This document shows, one piece after another, positions 21,800-33,099 of a DNA stretch of 64,000 nt. The notes under the pieces are model-generated. The model saw nothing but the letters and a program-made list of their open reading frames with translations, had not been told where the DNA came from and made no database searches. Where the stretch lies: assembly GCA_036924285.1 (NCBI GenBank), contig JAYKYS010000009.1, forward strand, positions 13,702,001 to 13,766,000, given 5' to 3'. This DNA comes from Asterella californica. Taxonomy: Eukaryota > Streptophyta > Marchantiopsida > Marchantiales > Aytoniaceae. Positions within the stretch are counted from its first letter, which is position 1. Each line of letters begins with the position of its first letter. A program made the translations under genes and the position numbers.

Positions 21800-24336
21800 C
21801 ACATGTCTCCAAACCTCTACACATGTCTTGCTTTCAACCTTTCTATCTTATGTACCAACTCTGACGAGATCGCAACAGCAGGTTCTACACCCCTGTCTTC
21901 CCGCTCTACAGGAGTGGACTGTGAAAACCCTTACATTTCTTCGTCTGAGAAATCTCTAAGACTTTGTCGGTTCCGCTCATGTCTTGAACGAACAGTCAAA
22001 AACTGTACTGAGTACTTGTCATCAAGACTCCGAACTCGACATAATGAGATCTATCGTTCATCACCTTTGTCTCCATAAACAGCAGTGATGTACGATTGAT
22101 CCAGTATGACAGGATAGGAGGTAGACGACTGTACAAAGAAATGTTGATCAACCTCTACATCTCCAATCCTTACACGCATATTGGGACAAGCTCCGTATAA
22201 CTCACCCTTTAGATTATTTGCAGCACGAAGTACTCAAGCATGATTCTTTTCGATTGACCACTGTCCTTTCTCATACACCTCCTTGGAAATGATGTTGATC
22301 TCCGATCCGTGATCCACAAGTAGCCAAGTCGAACTTGCATCTCAGTTGTCGCTCTTGTCCAGTGCTTTTCTTTGAAATCACTGTCGGCGCTTGACCTATC
22401 CTCCTCAAACTCTTCGTCTTCGTTCTCAATAACATCAGGACCAGCAACCCATACTTCATACTTATCATCTCTGAACCCGTCAACATCAATAATATCTATT
22501 GCACCAACCATCTGACTACCTACTTGTTCAGTCAATACTTATCTTTTTCTCTTCATGATGTCTATTATCAACTCGTGAAACTCTCTCTTCACGATACCCA
22601 GTACCTCACGAAGAGTAAACTCTACTCTAGCATCCAAAATGCGTTGTTCCAGAACAGCACGCAAGTCTGTTGTTGTTTCGATGTCTGCCGCTAACTTGTA
22701 AGCTAGAGCTTTCTCCTTCTCTTGTGTTGTAAACTTCTTCCCTCGGACTCTATCTGTAGCAGTAGGTTCTTGTGGTAAATCCTGTACATCTTTCATAGGA
22801 TCCAATGCAGGTGGTGGAGCTGTAGAGGTAGAGGGTATATCCTCTACAGCAGATACCTTACCAGTTGGTACAGATGGTGATGGTTCCGCTGCTCTCTTCC
22901 TTGTAACTCTCCGACAGTCACTGTCATCTGATACCTCTGCATCTAGGTCGGAAGCATCCCGTCGTCTTTTGTTTTCCACCATGACATCCTGTTCACTACT
23001 CGCTTCTAAAAATACTCGAATAGAAGTTGCATTCAATGAGTCTCTCCATCCAGTAGCTCTCCTAATGCTTTCTGCATCAGTAAGTGCTGGAAGAGAATTC
23101 CTTATTCCTCCTCTTTCAAAATATGTATTCAGAGACTGCCCAGTGGCAGTTAGATACAACCTATTATTCTGATAGTTGACTACGTCATCTCGCAAGACAA
23201 TCGCTAAGTCTTGACAGTCTCCTCTGAGATGATCTAGGCTGTCACACCAAATACATCTCCAGGTAAAGGTTCCTCCTACAGGTCGAGCACATGGTGCAAC
23301 GGGTCATTGGTCTCTCCTTAAGTCTGTCATCTCAACCCTCAAATCTCTCAACTGTTGAGTGAGCTCTTCAATCAAGTTATGTTGATTTCGGTTCTCAACA
23401 GGTCGCTGCTGCTGTCTAGGTCCTAGAGCGTCAGCCTGGACGTTCCATGGGATTGAATGAGGTAATTCATGAATTTGAGAAGAGGTACTCTCAGCTTTCT
23501 GGTCTAGAGAGGTTGATGCTGGATGCTATGAAGACAAAGTTGTTCTTAGGAGCTCTGGATGAGTTCACAGCGGACAGACTTTGTTTCATGTTGGCTGATC
23601 GTGGAGCTGAAGGGGGGGTTACATCTGATTGGAGGAGAGTGGAGGAAGCAGTATCCACCCTTGCTAGAAAACATCGTGGTAGGATGGTACTGCAGCTAGA
23701 GACCTTATCAGAGTAGAGAGTAGCTCCTCAAGTTCATGTAGCTCCTCCTATAATACCTCAAGCACCTATTGTGATTCCCCAAGCACCTATAGTGATTCCT
23801 CAAGTGGTTCTTCAAGCGCATGCAGTACCTATCATAGCACAGCAGTCCATGAGGGTTCTTCTGGTGACTCTTTCAGAATCCTCTTCTAGAAACTCTTCTC
23901 TTAGTGCACGTTCAAACAAAGTTCATCCACATAAATATCTTCTCTGTAAATTTCTCACCTTCTCTCTTAGTTCAGGGACAACAGTCAACTCAAAGCTTAG
24001 AATTACCTCAACTTCAGTTGCCCTGACCACCTCCATCTCACCCACATACTCCCACAGGTACATAGTAACATCTCTTTCATCAAATCGCCCACCTCGACCA
24101 ACAATTGCTTGTAACGTCTTTGTGGATTTATGCTCAGCTCCCTCAATTGCATGATGCTGCTGAATAAAGGCAGCCAACGCCTGAAGAATCTGAGATGTGT
24201 CTATAGCAGGCCGTGTTGCTGCTGTTGGAACCACCGTAGGTCCTCCTTGAGAGCCAATTCCATCCTGACCACGAGTCCCTTGGACAGGAGCACCTTGAGC
24301 AGCAGCTACACCCTGTACAGCAGCACTATGATCCAT
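21800..24336 (-). pseudogene. Gag-protease of element B (dead), with an internal inversion
   Basis: The minus-strand capsid part is at 23,923-24,336, beginning MDHSAAVQG, with text parallel to element C (ALQAIVGRGGRFDERDV). The next gag segment is inverted and reads on the plus strand at about 23,416-23,850. Minus-strand coding then resumes with the coiled linker, a zinc knuckle near 23,235-23,275, the charged region (22,539-23,195) and the protease with DHGSEINI near 22,300. The remainder to about 21,800 includes text like the end of gag in C. Stops and shifts are frequent. Relative to element C the domain order is otherwise kept. Confidence 0.88.
23416..23850 (+). pseudogene. Inverted middle segment of element B gag
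   Basis: This plus-strand frame (ORF from 23,447) is homologous to the middle of gag in C, which reads minus. NEVIHEFEKRYSQL corresponds to TELLREFEKQFSRL, SDWRRVEEAV to SSWKKVEEAV, and a Pro/Val/Gln-rich linker follows. Inverting it back restores continuity with both neighbours. CTGCTGT at 23,409-23,415 and its complement ACAGCAG at 23,839-23,845 lie at the two breakpoints. Confidence 0.85.
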
Positions 24337-24380
24337 TTTCCATCCAATCTAGTCAATTCTCTAAATCAATCATCCCAATA

Positions 24381-24399
24381 TCTCTCAATGGAAGCACCA
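24381..24399 (-). other. Primer binding site of element B
   Basis: On the minus strand the 5' LTR ends in CGACA. After two bases comes TGGTGCTTCCATTGAGAGA, starting with TGG as expected for pairing with a tRNA 3' CCA end. A similar stretch (CTGCTGCTTCCACTGA) follows the LTR of element D at about 26,411. The tRNA was not identified. Confidence 0.65.
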
Positions 24400-24401
24400 G
24401 A

Positions 24402-26163
24402 TGTCGCGACGAGAGTCTTTCTTGGGGAGGGCGGACCTCCTTACTGTGATCGATTAGAGAAACGACCAAAAAGAAAAACAAGTTGCTACTGACGATGAGA
24501 TCTCAAAACCCTGCTTCTTGCGCCCACCAATTACAAAACAAACACTCAACCAAACACTCAGGTACACAGCTAGGCCTCTCATGATTCAAAATAACTTAAT
24601 TTGAGTGTCAACTCCACCATCAATTTCTTCCACCGTAGAAAATCTCTCTCTTTCTCTCTCTCTTGTATATCAATTCTCTGCCAAAGTCTGTCAAGTTCAC
24701 CTCAAAATTGATCTAGTAGGTCAAATTTAGACCCCTAACTCTCATACCTCTCCTTGCGTCAACTTCTCAACTGAAACTCTCAGAAATTTGATTCAAGACG
24801 ATCAAAATCCTCTCACAGACCATCAAACTAATCTCCGCTCAATAGATTACCTCCTGAAAGTAATTTTCTCTAAAAACAGTTTGTTAGACACAGTTCAAGC
24901 CTTAAAACACTTGCGCCTCTTCTTACGACGACTTCCCAATTCAGTTTTCTCAGAAATTTGATCTCCCCTGCTCCCAAGCTTCTCATGTGCGTCCCGATGG
25001 CTTCTCCTTCCGCTCTATGCAAAAAAAAGTCCTCGTCCTAAACCGCCGCAAGTTATTGAACCTAAAAGATAAGGCCTTAGCTAAGCTGCCTCTGCTGTCC
25101 TTATAAGCACAATCACTTATCAGAAACAGACCCCTAGCTAAGCTGCCCCATACTGTCCTTATGCGTACAAAAATTTATTTGCTAATCTGACCCCTTTTTT
25201 TATAAAAAGTTAAAAGTTGTCTTTACAAAGCAGATTCCTTCACTGATAAAGGTCTCACAGCTTCGTTCGCAATTTTGCTAAGCCGACTCGATGATTACTT
25301 AACTGATTAACAAAAGTTTCCCGTGCTCTTGATGTCATCTTGATGTCACCTTGAATATACCACAAGCCATCCAATATAAGCCGAAGCTCCAACCCTGATG
25401 GAGCTGCCCCACAGGGCTTACAGCCCCCATATGCGCACCAAGTATCTCCCATGGTATATTCACGGTGGCATGCGGAGACTTAGGTCAGGAAGCCCACGAT
25501 TAAGAGAGATATCAATCTCCCACCCCTAGATATGCAAGACGTGGCTGCATATCCAACATATACTCCCTTCCAGGAGGCCAACATGCCGGAATAAGAACTA
25601 GAGGCTAGGAGGAATTGATCCTGAGACCACTTTCGTCTTAGGCAGACGCCCTATCACTGGGATGGCCTTTGGTTCCGTTCAAGAAGATTAAAAATGCTGT
25701 ACATATGTTTTCCTGAAGAAGTTTTCTCGTAAAGTCTTTACTAGCCTTCCTTACGCTAACTTCTCTATACAACTCCATTTTTAATGAATAAGGAGTCAAA
25801 ACTATAGTACTTATGAACACCTACACACTCACGCTATCAGATTCTAAGTTCGAGTCACGAGCCAGAATCGACGGATTTTCCTCTTTCGCATATTTCTCAG
25901 CCTAAAACATGTACTAACTATCACTTAGAACACTTTCTATCAAAACCGGAAGTACGAAGTCGCTCTCCTCGACGAGCTATGCATTCTGGAAACTTTTGGC
26001 CTCTTCATGGTGATATTTCAATCCAAGCTAGGTGGAAGCTTGCCAAGCATAGCCCCAGCTTAGCTCCTGCCCAGCTTAATAAGCTAAGGTGCAGCTGAAA
26101 AAATGCTGGTTGAGTGTCTTTTGAAGCTTCATTTCATCATGTAGAATGTCGCGATGTACGACA
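24402..26163 (-). repeat. Right LTR (5' LTR) of element B
   Basis: 1,762 bp, partner of 6,419-8,182. It keeps the uninverted order in the segment that is inverted in the left LTR, so it probably shows the ancestral state. Confidence 0.9.
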
Positions 26164-26167
26164 ACGT
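26164..26167. other. Target-site duplication ACGT, right copy, element B
   Basis: ACGT directly after the LTR end TACGACA, matching 6,415-6,418. Confidence 0.7.
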
Positions 26168-26405
26168 GCTAGTGCTTCACATGAGCAATTTTCTGGAATA
26201 TTGAGTTATTGAACGTGAGATTTTCAGTCTGTGTGATTTGAAGTTGAATATCTACTTGCGTGCGGTGTGTTTTATCTTGGCTGGATCGAGAATGTGATGG
26301 ATTGTTTTCTTACGTCCGTATTTTGTGTGTGGTTTTTGTCCTCCTCATCATGGCCGTATCACAACTAGAAGGTACCGTCCTTCCCAAGAAACTCTCGCCT
26401 CGACA
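26168..26405 (+). mobile_element. End of the 5' LTR of plus-strand element D, split by element B
   Basis: The last bases (AGAAACTCTCGCCTCGACA) resemble the end of the element B LTR read on its own strand (AGAAAGACTCTCGTCGCGACA). A primer-site-like stretch and a plus-strand gag follow. The start of this LTR must lie left of 6,419. Confidence 0.7.
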
Positions 26406-26479
26406 AACAATCTGCTGCTTCCACTGATAAATTCTTGGGGTGATTGATCGTGAAGTTGAGTTTACTACACAAAGAAGAG

Positions 26480-27720
26480 ATGGATCGGAAGAGCGGAAGT
26501 GCTACTACTGCTACCTCTATGGCTGCTGCATCTACGTCTACTTCAGCACCTACGACAACAGCATATGATCTCAATACCGCTGAGATTTTGAAGACGTTTG
26601 TGGCCTTGGTCCCACAACATCCAATCATTGGAGGGGGTGAGTTAAAATCCACAAAGGCTTTGCAAGCGATTGTGAATAGATGTGGAAGATTTGAATGTAG
26701 AGATATTTCTAAGTATCTACGTGAGTACAGAGGAGAGATGGAGATAGTTAGAGTTACTGATGCAGAGATGATAACCAGTTTTGAGTTAGTTGTGATTCTT
26801 GAGTTGTGGGACCAAGTTAGGGATGTGCAAAGAAAAAATCTTGGCGTTTGGATGATTTTTGAGCGAGCTCTTCGACAGGAGTTTCTTGAAGAGGATTCAG
26901 AAAAAAATTACTAGGAGAATGTTTTGGACTAGGTCGGACAACAACCTGGTCGTATTATGGGATTGAACGAGTTGTTGAGAGAGTTTGATCAGAGATACTT
27001 GATAGCTCTCAACGCTTGAGCGTATAACCTTAGATGCTAAGAGAACAAAACTTTTCTGCAAGCTACCGATGATGCTACGACAGATTGGTTATGCTTCATG
27101 TTAGTAGATCAATCGGCTGAAGGAGATGTTACCACTGACTAGAGGAGAGTCGAGGATGTCATGGTTGTACTAACGAGACAAAGGCGAGGAAGAGTGAGTA
27201 TAAGAGGACGTCCGCTTGCAGAAGTGGTCTCTCAACCACAAATTGCTCTTCAAGTACAGTAGTCTCCGGCTCCTGCCCTAAGCTCCTAGACCTATTGTCT
27301 TAGCTGCAGTCTCTTTAATGCCAGTTGTGGCAGTTCTTGCACAAAGGACGCCTATTCAGAGACATGCGGAAAACCAGGGTCAACAAAATCAGATCGAAGA
27401 CTTGATCCGGCAGATGCGAAACTGAAGGTAGAGCTAGCTGGCTTGTAGAGAGAGTAGCCACCGGTGCTTGCTCCTGCACGTCCAGGAGATGCTTTTGTTC
27501 GTAGATGTATCTGGCGTGATAGTCCAGATCATCTTTGAGGAGACTGTCAAGAGCTTATGGTTGCTTTACGAGATGGTGTGGTTCGCTATCAGAATGGTAG
27601 GCTACACCTTTCTTCTATTAAAGAGTTGTTGAGCATTCAATTTGGATGAGGAGACATGAGGAGCCTACCTCAGATTGCTACGGTTGTAAATGTAGCTACG
27701 TTGATGATACCGCTTGTGAA
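26480..27720 (+). pseudogene. Gag remnant of element D
   Basis: From an ATG at 26,480 the frame is open to 26,914 and parallels gag of B and C: LKSTKALQAIVNRCGRFECRDISKYL-type text, then an FERALRQEFLEEDSE region. Beyond 26,914 it continues with several stops. GLNELLREFDQRY is at about 26,960. A zinc knuckle remnant follows near 27,500 (CIWRDS with a second Cys changed to Arg), then LRDGVVRYQNGRL. Homology fades near 27,720; no protease or pol follows, so the element is truncated. Its orientation is opposite to A, B and C. Confidence 0.8.
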
Positions 27721-28921
27721 TTCCGATGTATATGCTGTACATATTGAAGTTTCCTCTAGTCTTACGTTGTGTCACGTCAGTTTGGCACCTTGGCTAGGTT
27801 GACCGAGTGCGGAGTGACTAATACCGGTAGGGCCGTTAGTGCCGTTAGGGCGAGTTCTTGGGATGACCCACTAGGGATATACTTCGCAGGTAGGTCCTGG
27901 AGGCCTTAGTTCTTCAAGTTGAACCTTCAAGCTCTTAGCTATGGTGGATAGTCTTTGTGAGTGCAATCTGGAGTCACTACGAGCACATAGTGGATTTGGC
28001 TTGACTTTAGTGATTGTTTAGTGTCTGTTGGCATGGTGGAGTGAGTACATATCGTTTATCACTTGAAGAACTCAGATTGCGAGGTCTGATTGAGAGCTTC
28101 TAGATCGCGGATTTCAGCCGGTGATATCTCCGAAATGCACAGATCGTTGATATATTTGATTTGTGGGTGTTCGCGTGCGCGGAGTGCTTCTTTTTGGTGT
28201 AAGGATCGATCGGTGTGTGGATTACTGTTGTTTGAATCTGTTCTTGGTCGGATTTGGTGGTGAGGTAGTGCGGAAGCGCTGCTGGAATTTCCTATCACAT
28301 ATTTGGGTGTCAATTTGAGATCGACAAAAGTGCGTCAGCGGGTGTCAGGTTGGCATAAGTCGGAAATTTCTGGTGCTGAAGAGTGCAGTAGGTCACGCTG
28401 GGAAGACGATTCCAACGCATCATTGGTGAAGGATCGAAGAAGTTACAAGCCGAAGAAGGTCACGAGTGGTCCAAAATCAGACATAAACCCGCATGCGAGT
28501 GTCAATTTGGCAGATTTCGACCTTTTGGAGTGTATTTTTGACCTCTGAGTTGCTATTTTGGGTGTGTTTTCTTCATATGCATCGTTCTTGTGGTGTTTGG
28601 CTTCGAAGAGCAGAGGTGCATGAGTGCGAGAGTGCATAGACGGAGCAGAGCTCGAGCTAGAGCCCGCGTCTGCTGCAGGCCAGCTTGCTGGCGTGCGTGA
28701 GAGAGGTATGCAAGTTTCAGTTGTGTGGGAAGTGTAAAACCAGTAGGTCACCCATCCCAACACTATTCATAAACTTGTACTGTAAACTCTCCACGATCTC
28801 ATCGATCAACTACCCCCCCCCCGATCTCTCGACCTCCACGATCGCCACCGATGAATCTGCAAATGTCGGACCTGTCTCTCACTCAGGGGTCACCTCTGAT
28901 GGCTTTGATGGAAGCACACCA
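27721..28921. other. No supported gene; possible leader region of a minus-strand element
   Basis: Open frames here (28,303-28,548 plus, 28,443-28,763 minus) show no recognised family. On the minus strand TGGTGTGCTTCCATCAAAG at about 28,902-28,920 directly follows a candidate LTR end and looks like a primer binding site. A C-run lies near 28,815-28,822. Confidence 0.35.
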
Positions 28922-29696
28922 TGAATCTTGAAGGGAAAAATGCTAAGTTCACTCATTCATACACCCACAAACTTATCAACTAAAAATCTCCTTAAACACA
29001 TCAACTAAAATCCTCCATTCTAACGACGTCTCTCAAGTTCTCACATGCTAAAAAGATCCCACACTCTCTATATTACTCAAGTTGTCATAACGACAATGTG
29101 AAAACAAGGATGAGGAGCTCTTCTCTACTCCTCTATTTATACATTATAGGTTTTTACTTTGGTACCCTTCGGTAACTCAGCCGTAACTACTTTTACCTAG
29201 TTTTACTAAGATATTACTTAAGGTAAAAGCATTAATCACATGGGCTTCTTACCTTTTCACATGGGCTTATTCCTTCAAAGTCAACAACTTCTAGAAGGAT
29301 TCTAGAATATTCTCAAGGAATCTCGAATTTCCACCCCCCTACACTAGGACTCACTAAAAAGGAAACATGTGGAATCTCTTCTTGTTTTTAATGCCCACAA
29401 AGTCCACAACTTTAATCCAACCACTAATATCAAGTCAAAAAGGAGATAAGGGATACTTTCCACCTCCTTTCTACCTTTTAGACAAGATGATAAGATAGTA
29501 GTGCTCACTCTTTAGCAAATATTTGAATTCTACCAAAAGTACAGCTAAGTTTAACCATAACTAACTTTTAGCTAGGCATGACTAACTTGATACCTCCTTA
29601 AAGTACTTTGGCAGCAAATAAACATTCTCAACACTTAGTTATAACTAAACACTTTACTAATAGACAAACTTCTTGTGTGTAACATAGGTCGTTACA
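28922..29696 (-). mobile_element. Candidate LTR, 775 bp, minus orientation
   Basis: On the minus strand it would start TGTAACGACC at 29,696, a start common among plant Ty3/gypsy LTRs, and end in ATTCA at 28,922 next to a primer-site-like TGG. A TATA-like stretch (minus strand) lies near 29,140-29,150. No partner LTR was found, so this is inferred from end motifs and position only. Confidence 0.45.
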
Positions 29697-30449
29697 GTAC
29701 CTTTAACTCTGCAGTCTTAGCTTTGGCTTTATCACTAGATCAATAACTTTTGGTGTCTTATAGGAATGCGTGCAAGTACTTATGGACTTGTTTGAGGTAG
29801 TAAGAGATCTTCTCTCACGTTCCTAGAGGAGTGGTAGGGCACCTCACAGTATTAAGAGGAAGCTATAGTTGTGGTATTGTTTGTCTATATCGTAGAGATG
29901 AGTATGGAGCCAGTTGGTGGCAGTTGTCTTGGATGACCTAGTAAAGTTACCACATAGATATTTTTGGAGCTACTAGAGGTGTGGAAATCAACCTTAAGTA
30001 CCAGGTAACACAGTTGGTGATCATATATTGTGCATGTGGTCATCGAAGAGGAGGCGTCAGTTCGGATGAGACTGGGTTTCTCTTTATGTGAATGTTTGAG
30101 TGTAGAGGGTTATCGTTTGGACTTCTTGTGGTTGGAACCCTCTATATTCTACTTCTTGTGTTTGTGCGTCCCGTTTGCTTGTGTTGGCGCTTGATTTCCG
30201 GAGTGAGTTCACTCCAATGTGCTGTTGATAGTGAGGTTGGAGTTGCGGACCAGTTAGACTATCTTTGTTTCTCTCAGGATGCGGTTGGATTGACGACTAA
30301 TATATCGTGAGAGGCTGTATGTGATGATGACAGATACAGGTTGCTCTTACCTTGACCGTCCTAGTAAGAGATAAGTGAGCTCAGTAGGAGCGGGGTTAGG
30401 CAAGTGGTGGTTACGGTGGTGACGAAGATTTTGACATTATGGTTGGAGA
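29697..30449. other. No supported gene
   Basis: A plus-strand frame at 30,092-30,310 is hydrophobic at its start but has no homologue I recognise. This stretch probably belongs to the LTR or leader of the retroelement relic that follows. Confidence 0.4.
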
Positions 30450-31235
30450 GTGTGTTACCGAGATTCTATCATCACGGAGTTCTCAGGAGGTTCTGGTGAG
30501 GACTTCTTGGACAGTGGATATACACGGAGTGGGTTGAGGTACCGACTACCTACACCATTGCCGTCGGTTGTTCTAGAGGACGAGTCAGACGCAGACAGTG
30601 CGTTTTCTGATGATGAGTCTAGTGTCGTCACATCGTTGTTGTGGGACATGGATGAGATCTATGGGGCCACGAAGAGACCTCGACGATACTCGTGTACAGT
30701 GAGTATCATTGAGCTGGATGACTTCATCGAAGAGTTCGACAGTTGGTGCGATTTGCAGCAGATGCGGAACCCACAGCTGTTTACACCCTTCATGACGTAG
30801 AAGAGTTTGTTTCATCACTTGGAGGGACCGCAAGTAGAAGCTCATGCCGTCCTTCTCTAGTCAGCAGCAAGTGGGTCCTTGCTGGACATGTGATGGTCCT
30901 CATCACCAGAAGGACTGTCCATCGAGGAGTGGTGGTTATGAGACGTCTGGGATGTCTAAGCGATGCCGAGACAGTGTGAGCATTGCGGACGGTCAGATCA
31001 CAGTAGTGACCGTTGTTTTGATCTCCACCCCAAACTACGACAAGAGAAGGTTGATCATGGACGAGGCGGAGGAGCTTAGGGAGGCCGTGGTGGTCGAGCT
31101 GGAGGTAGAGGTCCAGCACCTGAGAGAGAACCAATCTATCCACCGTCTGCTGTGACATCAGAAGCAGACATGGTTGCTCGGATTGAGCAATTGGAGCAGA
31201 GGATAGCTAGTATGGCTATGGCTCAACGGAGATCT
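30450..31235 (+). pseudogene. Gag remnant of another Ty3/gypsy element
   Basis: The plus-strand frame 30,450-30,800 is acidic and ends with DDFIEEFDSWCDLQQMRNPQ, typical of plant gypsy gag. After shifts, a zinc knuckle follows at about 30,876-30,920 (CWTCDGPHHQKDC). This is the CX2CX3HX4C variant of plant elements, and differs from the knuckle in B and C. A coiled C-terminal piece (ARIEQLEQRIASM) runs to about 31,235. Sequence between gag and RT, including protease, is missing. Confidence 0.75.
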
Positions 31236-31535
31236 GGTGAACTGAAGATCTTCACATGCCTTACTGCATGAAAGATCTCTTCAAGTGTCGGCATGATATA
31301 CTTATCAGACTTCATTTGTCGATTGATAAGACGGTAGTCTTCACACATCCACCTATCCATGTAGTTGTCATATATATGCTTCTTCTCTCTAACTAAAAAA
31401 GTAAAAGCTTGAGCTTGAGAAGCTTCTGGACCAGTAGGTCCATAAAATTCACTGAGTCACTGTCGCAGATGTCTCAATCTGTGCTACACCAGCCATGAAG
31501 TCGAAGTCACCTCCTTCTCCTCCATAAGACGTGGA
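31236..31535 (-). pseudogene. Inverted N-terminal reverse transcriptase segment
   Basis: On the minus strand an open stretch of about 75 codons reads as the RT region just before the GYHQL motif: FTFLVREKK, then [25 protein letters not shown] and KIFSS. Its neighbours on both sides are plus-strand parts of the same kind of element, and the RT that follows at 31,536 begins exactly where this segment should end. It is therefore a local inversion, not a separate element. The right breakpoint is only approximate. Confidence 0.75.
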
Positions 31536-33090
31536 AGCCAGCAGGGTATCATCAGTTGCCGATGAGAGATGAAGATAAGTCCAAGACAACATTCTAAGGA
31601 ATTCACTCTCACGGCAAGGATTGTTTGTATCAGTGGCGGTTCTTATGATTTGAGTTGAAGAACGTCTCTGCTGAGTTCCAAAGGGTGATGGAAAAAATCC
31701 TAGCAGGATTGGATCTTATCAGATGTTATATTGACGACATCTTAGTCTATAGTGCTATAGTGGAGGAGCACGAGAGACACTTACGAGATGTGTTCGAGCG
31801 GTTGAGAGCTCATGGGTTGAAGTTACACCTTGGAAAGTGGAAGTTCTGCCAAGAGTTGGTAGAGTATCTGGACCACACCATCTACCCAAGTGGGTTGGAT
31901 GTTGAACAGACGAAGGTTGAGACTATTGCACATATCTCACGCCCTACAGATGTGAGTCGAGTTCGGATGTTTGTTAGTTTGATGAACTTCTATCGTCGAT
32001 ACGTGAAAAGGTTTAGTGCAATTGCGAAACCATTGACTAAGCTGATGAAGGTGGACCAGGAGTGGCAGTGGAGAGATGAGCAGGAGCGAGCTTTTGTAGA
32101 GCTCAAAGATACGTTGACATCTGCTCCCATCTTGAGGAGATCTGTTAGGGGGCGTCCTTTCCAACTGCACACTGATTGGAGTACGTTGGGACTTGGAGCA
32201 GTGCTGACTCAGCATGATGATGAGAAAAAGAAGTTCGTGGTGACGTATGCTAGTCGCTCCAACAATTCAGCGAGGCGAGGTATAGTTCGTATGAGAGAGA
32301 GTGTTTGGCGGTAGTGTGGGCTGTTGCACACTTTCGACATTATCTGTTTGAGAACGTCTTTACTCTCATCACTGACCACCAATCGCTCAAGTGGTTGATG
32401 AAGTCCGACAAGCTTACAAGGAAGCTTGCACGATGGGCTCGAATCTTACAAGAGTAGTGCATAGACTTGGAGTTGCAAACCTAGATGTCGATGGGTTGAG
32501 TCGTAACTCATGCACGAGTCAGCAGGATCAAACTGAGGCTCAATGGCATGACGAGGTTGATGAGGAGATAGTGCAAGAATAGCATGCATCTGCCTTTCTT
32601 TGTGTGTTGGTCATGAACTCTAGTATGGAAGGTCAAGTCGTATGTTTCTTTGATCAGAAAGTAGATGATGAGTCTCTAGATCCTGAGGATGGAGATGGTG
32701 TTCTAGACCAGTGGGATATCCATGACGATGTAACGTAATGGAGTATCTATGTACTGACGTGGTGGTAGACACAGTAAGTGCCAAGGAGCGAGATCTTGTC
32801 GTTCAACGAGCGAAGAGATTTTGACGAGAAGAATGACATGTACTTCGAGTGTGAGATGATGAAAGAGTACGGATAGTGTCACATCCATCCTAGAGGGCAC
32901 AGTTAGTACGACATGTCCATAAGGAGTTGGGACATTTTGGAGTGAAGCATACGCATAGCTTACTCCAAGGACAGTATTGGTGGCATGATATGCACGTCGA
33001 TGTGCAACAGTTTGTCGCACGATGTGTGCTTTGTGATTGAGTACGAGCATCGTTTAATGCTCATACTCCACAGTTACACCCCTTACCGAT
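31536..33090 (+). pseudogene. Pol remnant of a Ty3/gypsy element: RT, RNase H, integrase start
   Basis: It starts with AGYHQLPMRDEDKSKTTF and DCLYQWRFL (with stops). An open frame follows at 31,655-32,314 containing CYIDDILVYS, the catalytic RT box, FYRRYVKRFS, and the RNase H start with LHTDWSTLGLGAVL. RNase H continues with stops through TDHQSLKWLM to DVDGLSRNS (about 32,490). An integrase zinc part (HKELGHFGVKH and CVLCD, about 32,915-33,045) is last. Homology stops near 33,090. The lineage, with IDD in RT, differs from A-D (FLDD). Confidence 0.88.
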
Positions 33091-33099
33091 TATTAGGAT

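Larger units (their letters stand above)
6419..26163 (-). mobile_element. Ty3/gypsy LTR retrotransposon B (degenerate), interrupted by element C
   Basis: LTRs of 1,764 bp (6,419-8,182) and 1,762 bp (24,402-26,163) begin TGTCGCG and end TACGACA on the plus strand. ACGT flanks both outer ends (6,415-6,418 and 26,164-26,167). The internal part encodes gag-protease and pol on the minus strand, full of stops and shifts. Element C (11,428-21,499) was later inserted in its pol. Without C and the extra target copy, B is about 9.67 kb. The order on the minus strand is LTR, primer site, gag, protease, RT, RNase H, integrase, purine tract, LTR. Confidence 0.9.
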
